From positions 1-38,123 of the forward strand of contig JAKBXW010000008.1 of assembly GCA_021840555.1 (NCBI GenBank): 38,123 nt of DNA, given 5' to 3'. The notes beneath the pieces were generated by a model, which was not told where the DNA came from, ran no database searches, and saw nothing but the letters and a program-made list of their open reading frames with translations. Below are positions 1-8,072 of this stretch, in pieces. This DNA is from Nitrospirota bacterium (lineage in GTDB: Bacteria; Nitrospirota; Leptospirillia; Leptospirillales; Leptospirillaceae). Each line of letters starts with the position of its first letter. Position 1 is the first letter of the stretch. A program made the translations under genes and the position numbers.

Positions 1-2
1 GG

Positions 3-590
3 AAGCCCCCCGCGGGGGGATTCGTTCCGGCTTTCGAGAGGCGTGAAACCACACGGGATCTCGAACAGGTGCACGTCGCCCTGGGAATGTCCGGATTGCC
101 TGTTGCCCACAAGGACCAGACGGCCCTTCGCCTTCTGAACCTGCACCTGGGAGGAGGCATGAGTTCCCGCCTCTTTCAGGAGGTCAGGGAAAAGCGGGGG
201 CTGGCCTACTCGATCTATTCGACGGGACAATCTTTTGTCGATGGAGGCCTTGTAAGGATCGCGGCATCGACCCGGCCATCAAAGAAAGAGGAACTCCTCT
301 CCATACTCGTGGACGAACTTGGCCGGCTTAAGGAGGTACCCCTGGCCGAAGACGAGCTCTTGCGTGCCAAAAACCAGCTCAAGAGTTCCCTTCTCATAGG
401 GCTTGAATCTGTCCTGACGCGCATGAACAAGATGGGGCGGGATGTCCTTTACTGGGGCGAAGAGCTGGAAACGAACACGCTGGAGAAGTGGATCGACGAC
501 GCCACCCCTTCGGACCTGCTGCGGGTCGCCCGTGAACAGGACTGGGCCTCCCGTCGTTCCCTCAGCGTCCTCGGGCCGGAAAAGGAGTAG
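3..590 (+). CDS. M16 family zinc peptidase, C-terminal part (5' end outside window)
   Basis: The reading frame is open from the first bases of the window, so the gene starts upstream; the GTG at 69 is internal. What remains matches the C-terminal, non-catalytic half of a pitrilysin/processing-peptidase-like M16 protease: a QVHVALG strand, then LGGGMSSRLFQEVREKRGLAYS, whose Arg and Tyr are the conserved substrate-clamping signature of this half. The HxxEH zinc motif belongs to the missing N-terminal half, so activity cannot be judged. Bacterial members of this type (YmxG/PqqL-like) are peptidases of about 420 residues. The stop lies 2 bases before pdxJ, so it probably leads the long operon that follows. 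Confidence 0.9.
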   Translation, partial: KPPAGGFVPAFERRETTRDLEQVHVALGMSGLPVAHKDQTALRLLNLHLGGGMSSRLFQEVREKRGLAYSIYSTGQSFVDGGLVRIAASTRPSKKEELLSILVDELGRLKEVPLAEDELLRAKNQLKSSLLIGLESVLTRMNKMGRDVLYWGEELETNTLEKWIDDATPSDLLRVAREQDWASRRSLSVLGPEKE

Positions 591-592
591 TC

Positions 593-1345
593 ATGGCTCC
601 CTTTCCTGTTCGCCTGGGCGTCAACATCGACCATGTGGCGACCCTTCGTCAGGCCCGGGGAGAATTCGACCCTGATCCTCTGGCGGCTGCACACCTGGCG
701 AGGCTTGCGGGAGCGGACCAGATCGTGCTTCATGTGCGGGAAGACCGCCGCCATGCCAACGAAACCGATCTCCGGCGTTTCAGGGAGACGGCCACTCTTC
801 CGGTCAATCTCGAGATGGCCCTGACGGATGAAATGGCCGCGCTGGCCCTGTCCTTCTTGCCGGAAAGGGTGACTCTCGTCCCCGAAAAGCGGAACGAGCG
901 AACGACGGAAGGGGGTCTTGTCCTGTCGCCGGATTATCTGAAGGCCCTGGCCCCGTTCTCTGAACGGTGCGCGGAAAAGGGGATCAGGCTCAGCCTGTTC
1001 ATGGACCCCGATCCGGAGATGCTGGAGCGGATTCCCTCCTTCGGGGTGGACCAGGTGGAGCTCCATACGGGACCATACGCCCGCGCCTTCGGTACGTCGC
1101 GGGAAGGGGAAGAGTTCGCTCGTCTTTCTGCCGCCGGGGCCATGCTCTCCCGCAGGGACCTTGTTCTGGCGGCTGGCCATGGCCTGAATCTTTTCAATCT
1201 TCCCCGGATCCTCGGATTACCAAAACTGGCGGAGGTCAATATCGGCCACAGCATCATTGCCCGGGCCGTTCTCTTCGGAATCCGGGAGGCTGTTTCCGAA
1301 GTGCGCTCCCTTCTTCTTGCCCCACGGGGTGGGGAGGGACTGTGA
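593..1345 (+). CDS. pdxJ: Pyridoxine 5'-phosphate synthase PdxJ
   Basis: This 250-residue protein is a full-length PdxJ, the TIM-barrel enzyme that condenses 1-deoxyxylulose 5-phosphate with 3-amino-2-oxopropyl phosphate to make pyridoxine 5'-phosphate in the DXP-dependent vitamin B6 route. The signatures are the N-terminal GVNIDHVATLRQARG, the HVREDRRH loop with the active-site His, the PEKRNERTTEGG segment with the conserved Glu, and AGHGLNLFN followed by EVNIGHSIIARA near the C-terminus, which form the phosphate and proton-transfer sites. ATG at 593 follows the M16 stop closely, with AAGGAG just upstream. The TGA overlaps the GTG of acpS (GTGA). The pdxJ-acpS pairing is common in bacteria. 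Confidence 0.97.
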   Translation: MAPFPVRLGVNIDHVATLRQARGEFDPDPLAAAHLARLAGADQIVLHVREDRRHANETDLRRFRETATLPVNLEMALTDEMAALALSFLPERVTLVPEKRNERTTEGGLVLSPDYLKALAPFSERCAEKGIRLSLFMDPDPEMLERIPSFGVDQVELHTGPYARAFGTSREGEEFARLSAAGAMLSRRDLVLAAGHGLNLFNLPRILGLPKLAEVNIGHSIIARAVLFGIREAVSEVRSLLLAPRGGEGL

Positions 1346-1719
1346 TCCGCGGCCTCGGAATCGATCTCGTCCTGATTTCCCGGATAGAAACGTCGATCGG
1401 CCGATTCGGGGAGCGCTTCCTTGCCCGAATCTTCACTCCCGAGGAGCGGCGCCAGTCGGAGGGGAGACCCTCCTTTTTTGCCGGGCGATTTGCCGTCAAG
1501 GAGGCGCTTCTGAAGTCTCTTGGAACGGGCCTTTCCGATGGGATCCGCTGGAAGGAGATCGAGACTCTTTCACGGGAAACCGGAGCGCCTGAGGTCCGAT
1601 GCTCGGGGCGGGTCCGGGATATCATGGGACAGCGCGCAATCGAAAGGATCTGGGCCTCCCTGAGCCATGAGCGGGACCATGTGGTGGCGGTCGTCGTTCT
1701 GGAGGGTCCTCCGTCATGA
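1342..1719 (+). CDS. acpS: Holo-[acyl-carrier-protein] synthase AcpS
   Basis: This protein of about 125 residues transfers 4'-phosphopantetheine from CoA to the Ser of acyl carrier protein, a step needed before fatty-acid synthesis. The N-terminal IRGLGIDLVLISRIE carries the magnesium-binding Asp, FTPEE follows, and FAVKEALLKSLGTG is the P-pant transferase signature with its Lys and Glu. The frame is open well upstream into pdxJ, but the GTG at 1342, in a GTGA overlap with the pdxJ stop, gives the normal family length. Its own stop overlaps the next ATG (ATGA at 1716). It is likely translated by coupling to pdxJ, and it fits with fabI further down the same gene run. Confidence 0.95.
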   Translation: MIRGLGIDLVLISRIETSIGRFGERFLARIFTPEERRQSEGRPSFFAGRFAVKEALLKSLGTGLSDGIRWKEIETLSRETGAPEVRCSGRVRDIMGQRAIERIWASLSHERDHVVAVVVLEGPPS

Positions 1720-3332
1720 AAGTCGTGACCCCCGACGAAATGCGGGAGACGGACGGACGCGCTGTCCGCGATTTCGGAATTTCGGAAGAAATTCTGATGG
1801 AGCGGGCCGGGATGGCTGTGTCACGGGTCTGCCGGGAGTGGCTTCATCGCTTGCCATTCCGCTCCGGACGGCGACCGGTCCTCGCGGTGGCGGGGGGAGG
1901 CCACAATGGTGCCGACAGTCTGGTGGCCCTGCGCGATCTTGTCAGCCTCGGGTACCCCGGAGAAGCGCTTGTCGTTGTGAAAGAGGAAAGCCGGCAGAGC
2001 GCCGCCCTTCTTCGCGAAATCGATCGACTTCGGAGAATGGACGTCCCGGTTCGCTTTCCGTCGGACGGCGGAAACCGCCACCGGATATCCCATGCCGCAC
2101 TGATCATCGACGGCATCCTGGGAACGGGTTTTAGGGGGGATCTGCCGGAGGATCTGGTTCTCCTTGTCGAGGCGATGAACCAGTCCGCCCAAGCCGGTGT
2201 CCCTGTCGTCAGCGTCGATATCCCCTCCGGTGTCGACGGAAGATCAGGAGCCGTCGGCCGCACAGCTGTCCGGGCCTCGGCCACGGTCACCCTGGGTGCC
2301 CCGAAATGGGGACTTCTCGTCGATCCCGGAACACGCTATGCGGGTGAGATCCGGCTTTCGAGAATCGGTTTTCCTTCCGCCCTTCTGTCGGAAGGCCCCG
2401 GATCCTGCCTGAGCGTTCGCGAGGCGATCGCCCTTCTTCCGAAACGCTTTCCGGAGATCCACAAGGGACAGGCGGGCCATGTCCTGATTGCCGGGGGAAG
2501 TCCCGGGAAGACCGGGGCTCCTCTTCTAGCCGCCCGGGGGGCGCTGCGGGCTGGAGCGGGTCTGGTGACCCTTCTCTGGGACCGGGAGCTTTCCGGTTAT
2601 GCGAGCGCTCTTCCCGAGGTGATGGGACGTTTTTTCCACTTGTCCGACCCCGACCCCGAAGAGATCCGGAGGGCCTTCGAGGGAATCGATGCCGTCGGCT
2701 GCGGGCCGGGGCTTCCGGATGAGGGATGGGCGCGGATATTGATGGAAACACTTCTCTCCGAATTCTCTGGTCCGATTGTTGCCGATGCCGGAACATTCAG
2801 CCTCTTTGCCGCCCGTCCCGAGCGGGTGGCGGAGCTCCGTGGAGGGAAAAAGATCGTCCTGACCCCTCATCCCGGGGAGTTGGGACGCTTTCTGGGAGTC
2901 GAAACGCCCGCCGTTCTGATGAATCCCCTGGAGATGGCCCTGGACGGAGCCAGGAAGGCGAACGGGGTTCTTCTTCTGAAAGGAGCGCGAACCATCGTGG
3001 CCGATCCTGCCGGTCGGCATTATGTCAACCTGACCGGGGATCCGGTCATGGCCGGAGCCGGAATGGGGGACGTCCTGACAGGGATGATCGCGGCCTTTCT
3101 GGGCCAGAAAATGGAGCCCTTTGAAGCCTCCTGTCTGGCGGCCTTTCTCCATGGGGCGGCGGGAGAGCGTCTCGGACGGAGGTCGTCCCGGGGACGACTC
3201 GCCTCGGAGATGGCGGACGAGCTCCCCGCGCTTCTGTCCGAATGGGAGCAAGCGGTCGGGGCGGCCCCCCATCCGGAGGAGGAGCCGCAGACCCTTTGGC
3301 CGGTACTCCCTCCAGGAGGAGGGCTCCGATGA
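1716..3332 (+). CDS. nnr: Bifunctional NAD(P)H-hydrate epimerase / ADP-dependent NAD(P)H-hydrate dehydratase
   Basis: At 538 residues this is a two-domain Nnr (YjeF) metabolite-repair enzyme. Residues 1 to about 220 form the epimerase half (VTPDEMRETD start, AGGGHNGADSL nucleotide loop, ILGTGFRG, VDIPSGVDGRSG). The rest is the ribokinase-like dehydratase half (HKGQAGHVLIAGGSPGKTGAP, TPHPGELGRFLG, LLKGARTIVADP, GAGMGDVLTGMIAAFLGQ), whose GMGD Asp is the catalytic position. Together they return damaged hydrated NADH/NADPH to the usable form. The epimerase loop reads HNGADS where NNGGDG is usual, a modest divergence. The start is in an ATGA overlap with acpS and the stop overlaps the next ATG. 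The tsaE gene often found after nnr is absent. Confidence 0.95.
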   Translation: MKVVTPDEMRETDGRAVRDFGISEEILMERAGMAVSRVCREWLHRLPFRSGRRPVLAVAGGGHNGADSLVALRDLVSLGYPGEALVVVKEESRQSAALLREIDRLRRMDVPVRFPSDGGNRHRISHAALIIDGILGTGFRGDLPEDLVLLVEAMNQSAQAGVPVVSVDIPSGVDGRSGAVGRTAVRASATVTLGAPKWGLLVDPGTRYAGEIRLSRIGFPSALLSEGPGSCLSVREAIALLPKRFPEIHKGQAGHVLIAGGSPGKTGAPLLAARGALRAGAGLVTLLWDRELSGYASALPEVMGRFFHLSDPDPEEIRRAFEGIDAVGCGPGLPDEGWARILMETLLSEFSGPIVADAGTFSLFAARPERVAELRGGKKIVLTPHPGELGRFLGVETPAVLMNPLEMALDGARKANGVLLLKGARTIVADPAGRHYVNLTGDPVMAGAGMGDVLTGMIAAFLGQKMEPFEASCLAAFLHGAAGERLGRRSSRGRLASEMADELPALLSEWEQAVGAAPHPEEEPQTLWPVLPPGGGLR

Positions 3333-4063
3333 GCGGAACGGACGGAAAAAAGATCCTGGACGGCAGAGACGGGCTGGCCGTCTATTTGAGGTATCTGGAA
3401 GAGAATGTCCCGAATTTTATGCTGGCAAGGGGGCTGTCTTCCTCGGGGGCGCCCTCTGAAAGGGATATGCCTTCCGACAATGGAGCCCCGGATCGGGAGA
3501 TGCTTCTGGCCGAACTTCGGGAAGAGGCGCGGGCCTGCGTCCGCTGCGCGCTCTCTGCCACACGGACGCAGGTCGTCTTCGGCGAAGGGAATCCCGCGGC
3601 GACCCTCATGTTCGTGGGGGAGGGGCCGGGGGCCGACGAGGATGCCACGGGCCGCCCCTTTGTCGGGAGGGCGGGGGAGCTTCTCACGAAGATGATCGGG
3701 GCCATGGGCTTCGAGCGGCAGGAAGTCTACATCGCAAACATCGTCAAGTGCCGTCCTCCCGGGAACCGTGTGCCCGACGACGGAGAGCGCAGTGCCTGCC
3801 TTCCCTTCCTGCACCGGCAGATTGCCCTCGTTTCCCCCCGGACGGTCGTCCTTTTGGGGCAGACCGCGGCCGCCTCGCTTCTGGGACAGACGGGAGGGAT
3901 TTCCAGACTTCGGGGAAAGGAAGCGCGTCTTTCCCTCTTTCCCCGGATCCGGGTCATGCCGACCTACCATCCGGCCTACCTCCTCCGGAACCCTTCCGCC
4001 AAGGCGGAGGTCTGGGAGGACCTCAAGCAGGTGATGGCCTGGCTCGGAAAGGAGCGGCCATGA
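3329..4063 (+). CDS. Uracil-DNA glycosylase, family 4 (4Fe-4S)
   Basis: A family 4 uracil-DNA glycosylase of 244 residues, which removes uracil from DNA to start base excision repair. Key motifs are GEGPGADEDATGRPFVGRAG (uracil pocket and catalytic loop) and HPAYLLRNP (DNA-intercalation loop). Four cysteines in the family pattern, CVRC near the start, the KCRPP Cys and the ERSAC Cys, should bind the iron-sulfur cluster. A poorly conserved lead of about 60 residues precedes the core, as in many bacterial members. The start at 3329 is favoured by AGGAGGA at 3314-3320 and by overlap with the nnr stop; the frame remains open upstream to 3242. The TGA overlaps the next ATG. Confidence 0.93.
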   Translation: MSGTDGKKILDGRDGLAVYLRYLEENVPNFMLARGLSSSGAPSERDMPSDNGAPDREMLLAELREEARACVRCALSATRTQVVFGEGNPAATLMFVGEGPGADEDATGRPFVGRAGELLTKMIGAMGFERQEVYIANIVKCRPPGNRVPDDGERSACLPFLHRQIALVSPRTVVLLGQTAAASLLGQTGGISRLRGKEARLSLFPRIRVMPTYHPAYLLRNPSAKAEVWEDLKQVMAWLGKERP

Positions 4064-4326
4064 GACTTCTCCTGGGGCTGATTTTCGCGGTGGCCGGATG
4101 GCTCTTCATGGTGGAAAACGATCAGGAGCACATCACCATCACCTTGCCGGGGTCGGGGCAGATCGGTCCCTTTTCGGTGGGGGTGGTGGTTTTGGGATCT
4201 GTCCTTTCGGGGATCGTTCTCTGTCTTTCTGGAGGATTTCTTCTGAAGGTCGTCTCCAGGCTGAAAAAGTCCCGCTCCCCGGCAGGTGGGCCTTCGGGGT
4301 CAGAACCGCCTCATGCCTCCCACTGA
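4060..4326 (+). CDS. LapA-like (DUF1049-type) small inner-membrane protein
   Basis: A protein of 88 residues with two predicted membrane helices (about 2-17 and 36-62), separated by a short polar segment containing NDQEHITITLPG, and ending in a Lys/Arg/Ser-rich cytoplasmic tail. The pattern of a helix, the phrase 'N.. .ITI..PG', a second helix and a basic tail resembles the lipopolysaccharide assembly protein A (LapA/YciS) domain. The function is uncertain: LapA works with LapB in controlling LPS synthesis in enterobacteria, but no lapB lies here. The ATG at 4060 is in an ATGA overlap with the glycosylase stop. Its 3' end overlaps the start of mutS by 14 bases, so mutS translation may be coupled to it. 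Confidence 0.7.
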   Translation: MRLLLGLIFAVAGWLFMVENDQEHITITLPGSGQIGPFSVGVVVLGSVLSGIVLCLSGGFLLKVVSRLKKSRSPAGGPSGSEPPHASH

Positions 4327-6901
4327 CGACACCCGTACCCCGAGGGGGCGGGAACAGGAGCCCTCTTCCACCGTCCATGCCTATCCGGATACGCCTCTTT
4401 TCCGTCAGTATCGGGAGCTCAGGAAGGAAGCGGGGGAGGCCCTGCTGTTTTTCCGTCTGGGAGATTTCTACGAGCTTTTCGGGGATCAGGCCGAGCTTGC
4501 CTCCCGCCTTCTTGGTGTCACGCTCACAAGCCGGGACAAGAGCCGGCCTGACCCTCTTCCCATGTGCGGGATTCCCGCCAGGAGCCTCGACCTGTATCTT
4601 CCAAAGCTCATTCACGCCGGCCACGCGGTGGCCATCGCCGAACAGGAGACCTCGGAAAGCGATCCATCGGGACTTTTTCCCAGGAAAATCGTCCGGACCG
4701 TGACCCGATTCACCCTGATGGAGGATCCCTCCCGGGAAGAGGGGGCTCCCCAGAACGGGATCGCGGTTCTGAGGCGGGGGGAGGAGTGGGGGGCCGCTTC
4801 CCTCGATCTCACGAGCGGACGGATCGCGGTGTGGGTCTCGGAACCCTCGTCCGACCTGGATGCTCTTCGGGATTGGCTGGAGCGAATGGAAGCCAGGGAA
4901 CTCATTCTGGAAGCCGAGGATCTGCGGAGCCAGTTTCCGGGAATACCCGCTGTCGTCCACGCCGAGCCTCCCGACCCGGATTTTTCGGTCTGGCTTCCGC
5001 CCTCCTACCGGTTACCGGATCTTGCCGAGGTCTCACAAGAGGCTCTCCGGCTTCTGTTCGGATTTCTGGCCACCCATGAACGGACCGTTCTCGGCCATCT
5101 CCGGGGCATCGATCTTGAAGGAAGCTCTCGCGCCCTGCAGCTTGACCGCTGGACCATCCGGCACCTCGATATTCTGCCGGGGGAGGGGGGGGAAGGACGC
5201 AAGGCCACAAACCTGGTCGCTCTTCTGGACCGGTGCCGCACTCCGATGGGTAGCCGGATGCTCCGGAGGTGGATCCTTTCTCCCGACTCGGAACTGGAGC
5301 CGATACTGGATAAACACCGCGTCATCCGCGGATTTTCCTTCCATCCCCGTCTCCCGGACAGACTTGCCCCGCTGCTCCGGGGGGTGGGGGACCTGGAACG
5401 GATCCTGTCACGGCTTGCCATGGGCAATCGTCTTCCCCGCGATCTTTCGGAGTTTCGCCGTTCCCTCAGAAATGCCCTGGATATCCAGAAGATTCCCGAG
5501 ATCAGGGATCTCTTATCGGTGTGCAGGGAAGCCTTTACCTTCGCAGAGGAAGGGGCCGCCCTCCTTGATCTTCTCGACCGGGCTCTGGTGGAGGAGCCCG
5601 CGATGATCCTGGGAGAGGGCCCCATTGTCCGAGACAGCTTCGACCCCGTTCTGGCCGAGTGTCGGCGGGTGGAGTCCGAAGGAGACCGGGTTCTGGCGGA
5701 ACTCGAAGAGCGCGAGCGCAAGACGACGGGAGTCGAGAACCTCCGGATACGGTACAACCAGGTGGCGGGCTATTACATCGAAGTATCCCGCGTCCAGGCC
5801 CAGAAGCTGCCCGAGCGTTATATCCGGAAGCAGACTCTGACGAACTCCGAGCGATTCACGCTCCCGGAGCTCATCGCCTTCGAAGGGAGCCTCCGGGATG
5901 CCCGGACGAAGGTCCTGGCCCGGGAAGGGGAGATCCTGGAGGGGCTGAGGGGGACGGTTCTGACGGTTAAGGAGGGGATTCATCTCCTGGCGGATTTCGT
6001 GTCCCGGGTCGATGTTCTTCTCGGCTTCTTCGAGCAGGGACGTCTCAACCGTTATGTCCTTCCGGAGTTCGTCTCGGGAGAGGAACCGCTTCTGATCAGG
6101 AACGGACGGCATCCTGTCCTGGAGGGCCGCCTGTCCGCCGGGTCCTTCATGCCGAACGACACCGAGCTTGCCGACGGAGAGTTCATTGTCCTGACAGGGC
6201 CCAATATGGCCGGAAAATCGACCTATATGCGCCAGATCGCGCTCATTGCCCTGATGGCCCAGGCAGGCTGTCCCGTTCCCGCCGATCTGGCACGCCTTCC
6301 TCTCCTTGACCGCATCATAGCCCGGGTCGGAGCCTCCGACAACATCCTGGAGGGAGCCTCCACCTTCATGGTCGAGATGACCGAAGTCTCCCGGATCCTG
6401 GCCTCGGCCACGTCGCGGACCCTAGTCCTTCTTGACGAGGTGGGCCGGGGAACGGCCACTTTCGACGGAATGGCCATCGCCTGGGCCGTGAGCGAATATA
6501 TTCACGACCGGATCCGGAGTCGCACGCTGTTTGCCACCCATTACCATGAACTCTCGGAGCTGGCCAGAACCCATCGCCGTGTGCGCAATCAGACCGTACG
6601 GGTCTCGATCCGAAATGGGACCCTTGTCTTCGAGCACCGGATTGTGGACGGCCGCGCCGAGCAGTCCTATGGCATCGAGGTGGCGAAGCTTGCAGGACTT
6701 CCCGCGACCGTGGTGGAGCGGGCCTCCGAGGTGCTCTCTTTCTGGGAGGCCGGCCAGTCCCGACGACTGCTCCAGAAAAGCCGGATTCTTCCGCCGGAAC
6801 GGGATCTGTCCATGCCCCTCTTTTCCTGGAAGAGTCGCAGGACAAAGGTCGAAACTCACAGCCAAGACAACGTTGAAGACACGCGAAGGAGAGACGAATG
6901 A
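4313..6901 (+). CDS. mutS: DNA mismatch repair protein MutS
   Basis: A full-length MutS of about 862 residues. Domain I carries GDFYELF at about 50-56, whose Phe52 and Glu54 form the mismatch-wedging F-x-E motif. Residues about 120-600 hold the connector, lever and clamp. The ATPase follows, with Walker A GPNMAGKS at 629-636, then LLDEVGRGTATFDG (Walker B) and TLFATHYHEL. It recognises mismatches and small loops as a dimer. ATG 4313 was chosen over GTG 4286, which would add nine residues; neither has a strong ribosome site. The stop overlaps the next ATG (ATGA at 6898). A run of eight G lies inside the coding region at 5185-5192. No mutL is in the window. Confidence 0.97.
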   Translation: MPPTDDTRTPRGREQEPSSTVHAYPDTPLFRQYRELRKEAGEALLFFRLGDFYELFGDQAELASRLLGVTLTSRDKSRPDPLPMCGIPARSLDLYLPKLIHAGHAVAIAEQETSESDPSGLFPRKIVRTVTRFTLMEDPSREEGAPQNGIAVLRRGEEWGAASLDLTSGRIAVWVSEPSSDLDALRDWLERMEARELILEAEDLRSQFPGIPAVVHAEPPDPDFSVWLPPSYRLPDLAEVSQEALRLLFGFLATHERTVLGHLRGIDLEGSSRALQLDRWTIRHLDILPGEGGEGRKATNLVALLDRCRTPMGSRMLRRWILSPDSELEPILDKHRVIRGFSFHPRLPDRLAPLLRGVGDLERILSRLAMGNRLPRDLSEFRRSLRNALDIQKIPEIRDLLSVCREAFTFAEEGAALLDLLDRALVEEPAMILGEGPIVRDSFDPVLAECRRVESEGDRVLAELEERERKTTGVENLRIRYNQVAGYYIEVSRVQAQKLPERYIRKQTLTNSERFTLPELIAFEGSLRDARTKVLAREGEILEGLRGTVLTVKEGIHLLADFVSRVDVLLGFFEQGRLNRYVLPEFVSGEEPLLIRNGRHPVLEGRLSAGSFMPNDTELADGEFIVLTGPNMAGKSTYMRQIALIALMAQAGCPVPADLARLPLLDRIIARVGASDNILEGASTFMVEMTEVSRILASATSRTLVLLDEVGRGTATFDGMAIAWAVSEYIHDRIRSRTLFATHYHELSELARTHRRVRNQTVRVSIRNGTLVFEHRIVDGRAEQSYGIEVAKLAGLPATVVERASEVLSFWEAGQSRRLLQKSRILPPERDLSMPLFSWKSRRTKVETHSQDNVEDTRRRDE

Positions 6902-8067
6902 AGGAAATCACGCCGGGCGATCTGGAAAGGCCGATCGATGAACTCGTCTGGATCCTTCGACAGGGTCCCCCGACGGAGGTATTGAAGGACGACGATTTGT
7001 CGATGCGTTTTTCCGACATCCTGGACTTTATGGCGGAGGACCGGCAGCTTGGAGAGTTGGTCCAGCTGCCGGAGATGACCCCGGACTGGTCCCTTTTCAT
7101 CAGGAACTATCTCGAGATCTCCCACGATCGTTTCGATCTCGAGGAGGAAGAGGGGGAGGTCGGGGAGCTCCCGGGTGGAGATCTTCATGAGGCGAAGGAT
7201 GCCGTCTTCGGGATCGGCCTGCTTGTGGATCTCGATCAGCCCCTTCCCGAAGTCCTGACCCTCGATGCCTTGGCTCCTCTGGCCCGGATTCTCGAAACCG
7301 CCCTTTCCGACCCGACCCGAGTCGTCCAGGTCTTCCTCCATCCCCGCGTCCTGTCTTTTGCAGATATTTATACTTTTTCGTATGATAGCCGGCGGGGATT
7401 CGTCGAGGAGAGGATCAACTTCGGATTTTCCATGGATTCTTCCGGGAGCTTTGACGAGGTTCCTGTCATGATGGCGGAGGCCCTCCTCGGGGACTGGGAC
7501 CAGCCTGCAGACGATCTGATGGTCCCTTCCGACCCCGTTATCCGAGCCTTCGGCCCCTCCCGCGAGTCGGGGAGAGGGGCCCTCGTGGGGGTGGTTCGGA
7601 TGACCCCGCCCCCCCCCGGTGACTGGGGGGACCTTCTTGATGAGTGCTTTGCGGGAGATCTTCAGGAAGAGGTGGGAGATGCGGTCTTCCGGATTTTCGA
7701 TCTGGCCCGTCCGTTTCCGGAGGGAGAGGGGGAGGGGGGCCATGTGTCCTTCGTTCCCTGGTCCCTTCTCCTGCCCATGGCGGCGACGATCGAACTGGGG
7801 GCGTCCCTTGCCAGGAGCCTCGACGAGGAATCGATCCACCCCGAGCGTGTTTCCATGACTCCGGTCTGGCGGGACCGGGTGCTCTGGATCGAGGTCGAGG
7901 GGAGTTTCGGAGGAAAAAAACCGGCCAGATTTCTGGCGGTGGATGAATATGTCGCGCAATTCATGGAACATTACGTTCCCGGAGTCATGGAGTCGATGAT
8001 GGGGCTCTCGGTCCGGTGGAACAAGAGGAAAGGCGGGGGAAGGTTTCTTTCCCTGGGGGTCGTCTAG
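6898..8067 (+). CDS. Acidic protein of unknown function
   Basis: I do not recognise this 389-residue protein. It is strongly acidic, with clusters such as DLEEEEGEVGEL near residue 80 and EGEGEGG near 280. It has no signal peptide, membrane helix or catalytic motif that I can name. The C-terminal third is mixed hydrophobic and charged and ends in a basic patch (RWNKRKGGG). Base and codon use match its neighbours, so it looks native. It starts in an ATGA overlap with mutS, implying co-translation. A nine-C run at 7609-7617 encodes a run of prolines. Its place between mutS and an exported protein does not itself imply a repair role. Confidence 0.75.
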   Translation: MKEITPGDLERPIDELVWILRQGPPTEVLKDDDLSMRFSDILDFMAEDRQLGELVQLPEMTPDWSLFIRNYLEISHDRFDLEEEEGEVGELPGGDLHEAKDAVFGIGLLVDLDQPLPEVLTLDALAPLARILETALSDPTRVVQVFLHPRVLSFADIYTFSYDSRRGFVEERINFGFSMDSSGSFDEVPVMMAEALLGDWDQPADDLMVPSDPVIRAFGPSRESGRGALVGVVRMTPPPPGDWGDLLDECFAGDLQEEVGDAVFRIFDLARPFPEGEGEGGHVSFVPWSLLLPMAATIELGASLARSLDEESIHPERVSMTPVWRDRVLWIEVEGSFGGKKPARFLAVDEYVAQFMEHYVPGVMESMMGLSVRWNKRKGGGRFLSLGVV

Positions 8068-8072
8068 GGTCC

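Noticed and set aside
6-19. 14-base GC palindrome CCCCCCGCGGGGGG
   Set aside because: It lies inside the M16 peptidase coding frame and is explained by Pro-Ala-Gly codons in GC-rich DNA.
449-1180. 243-residue minus-strand frame over pdxJ
   Set aside because: The plus frame is an unambiguous PdxJ, and the minus product is a typical antisense Arg/Gly-rich translation.
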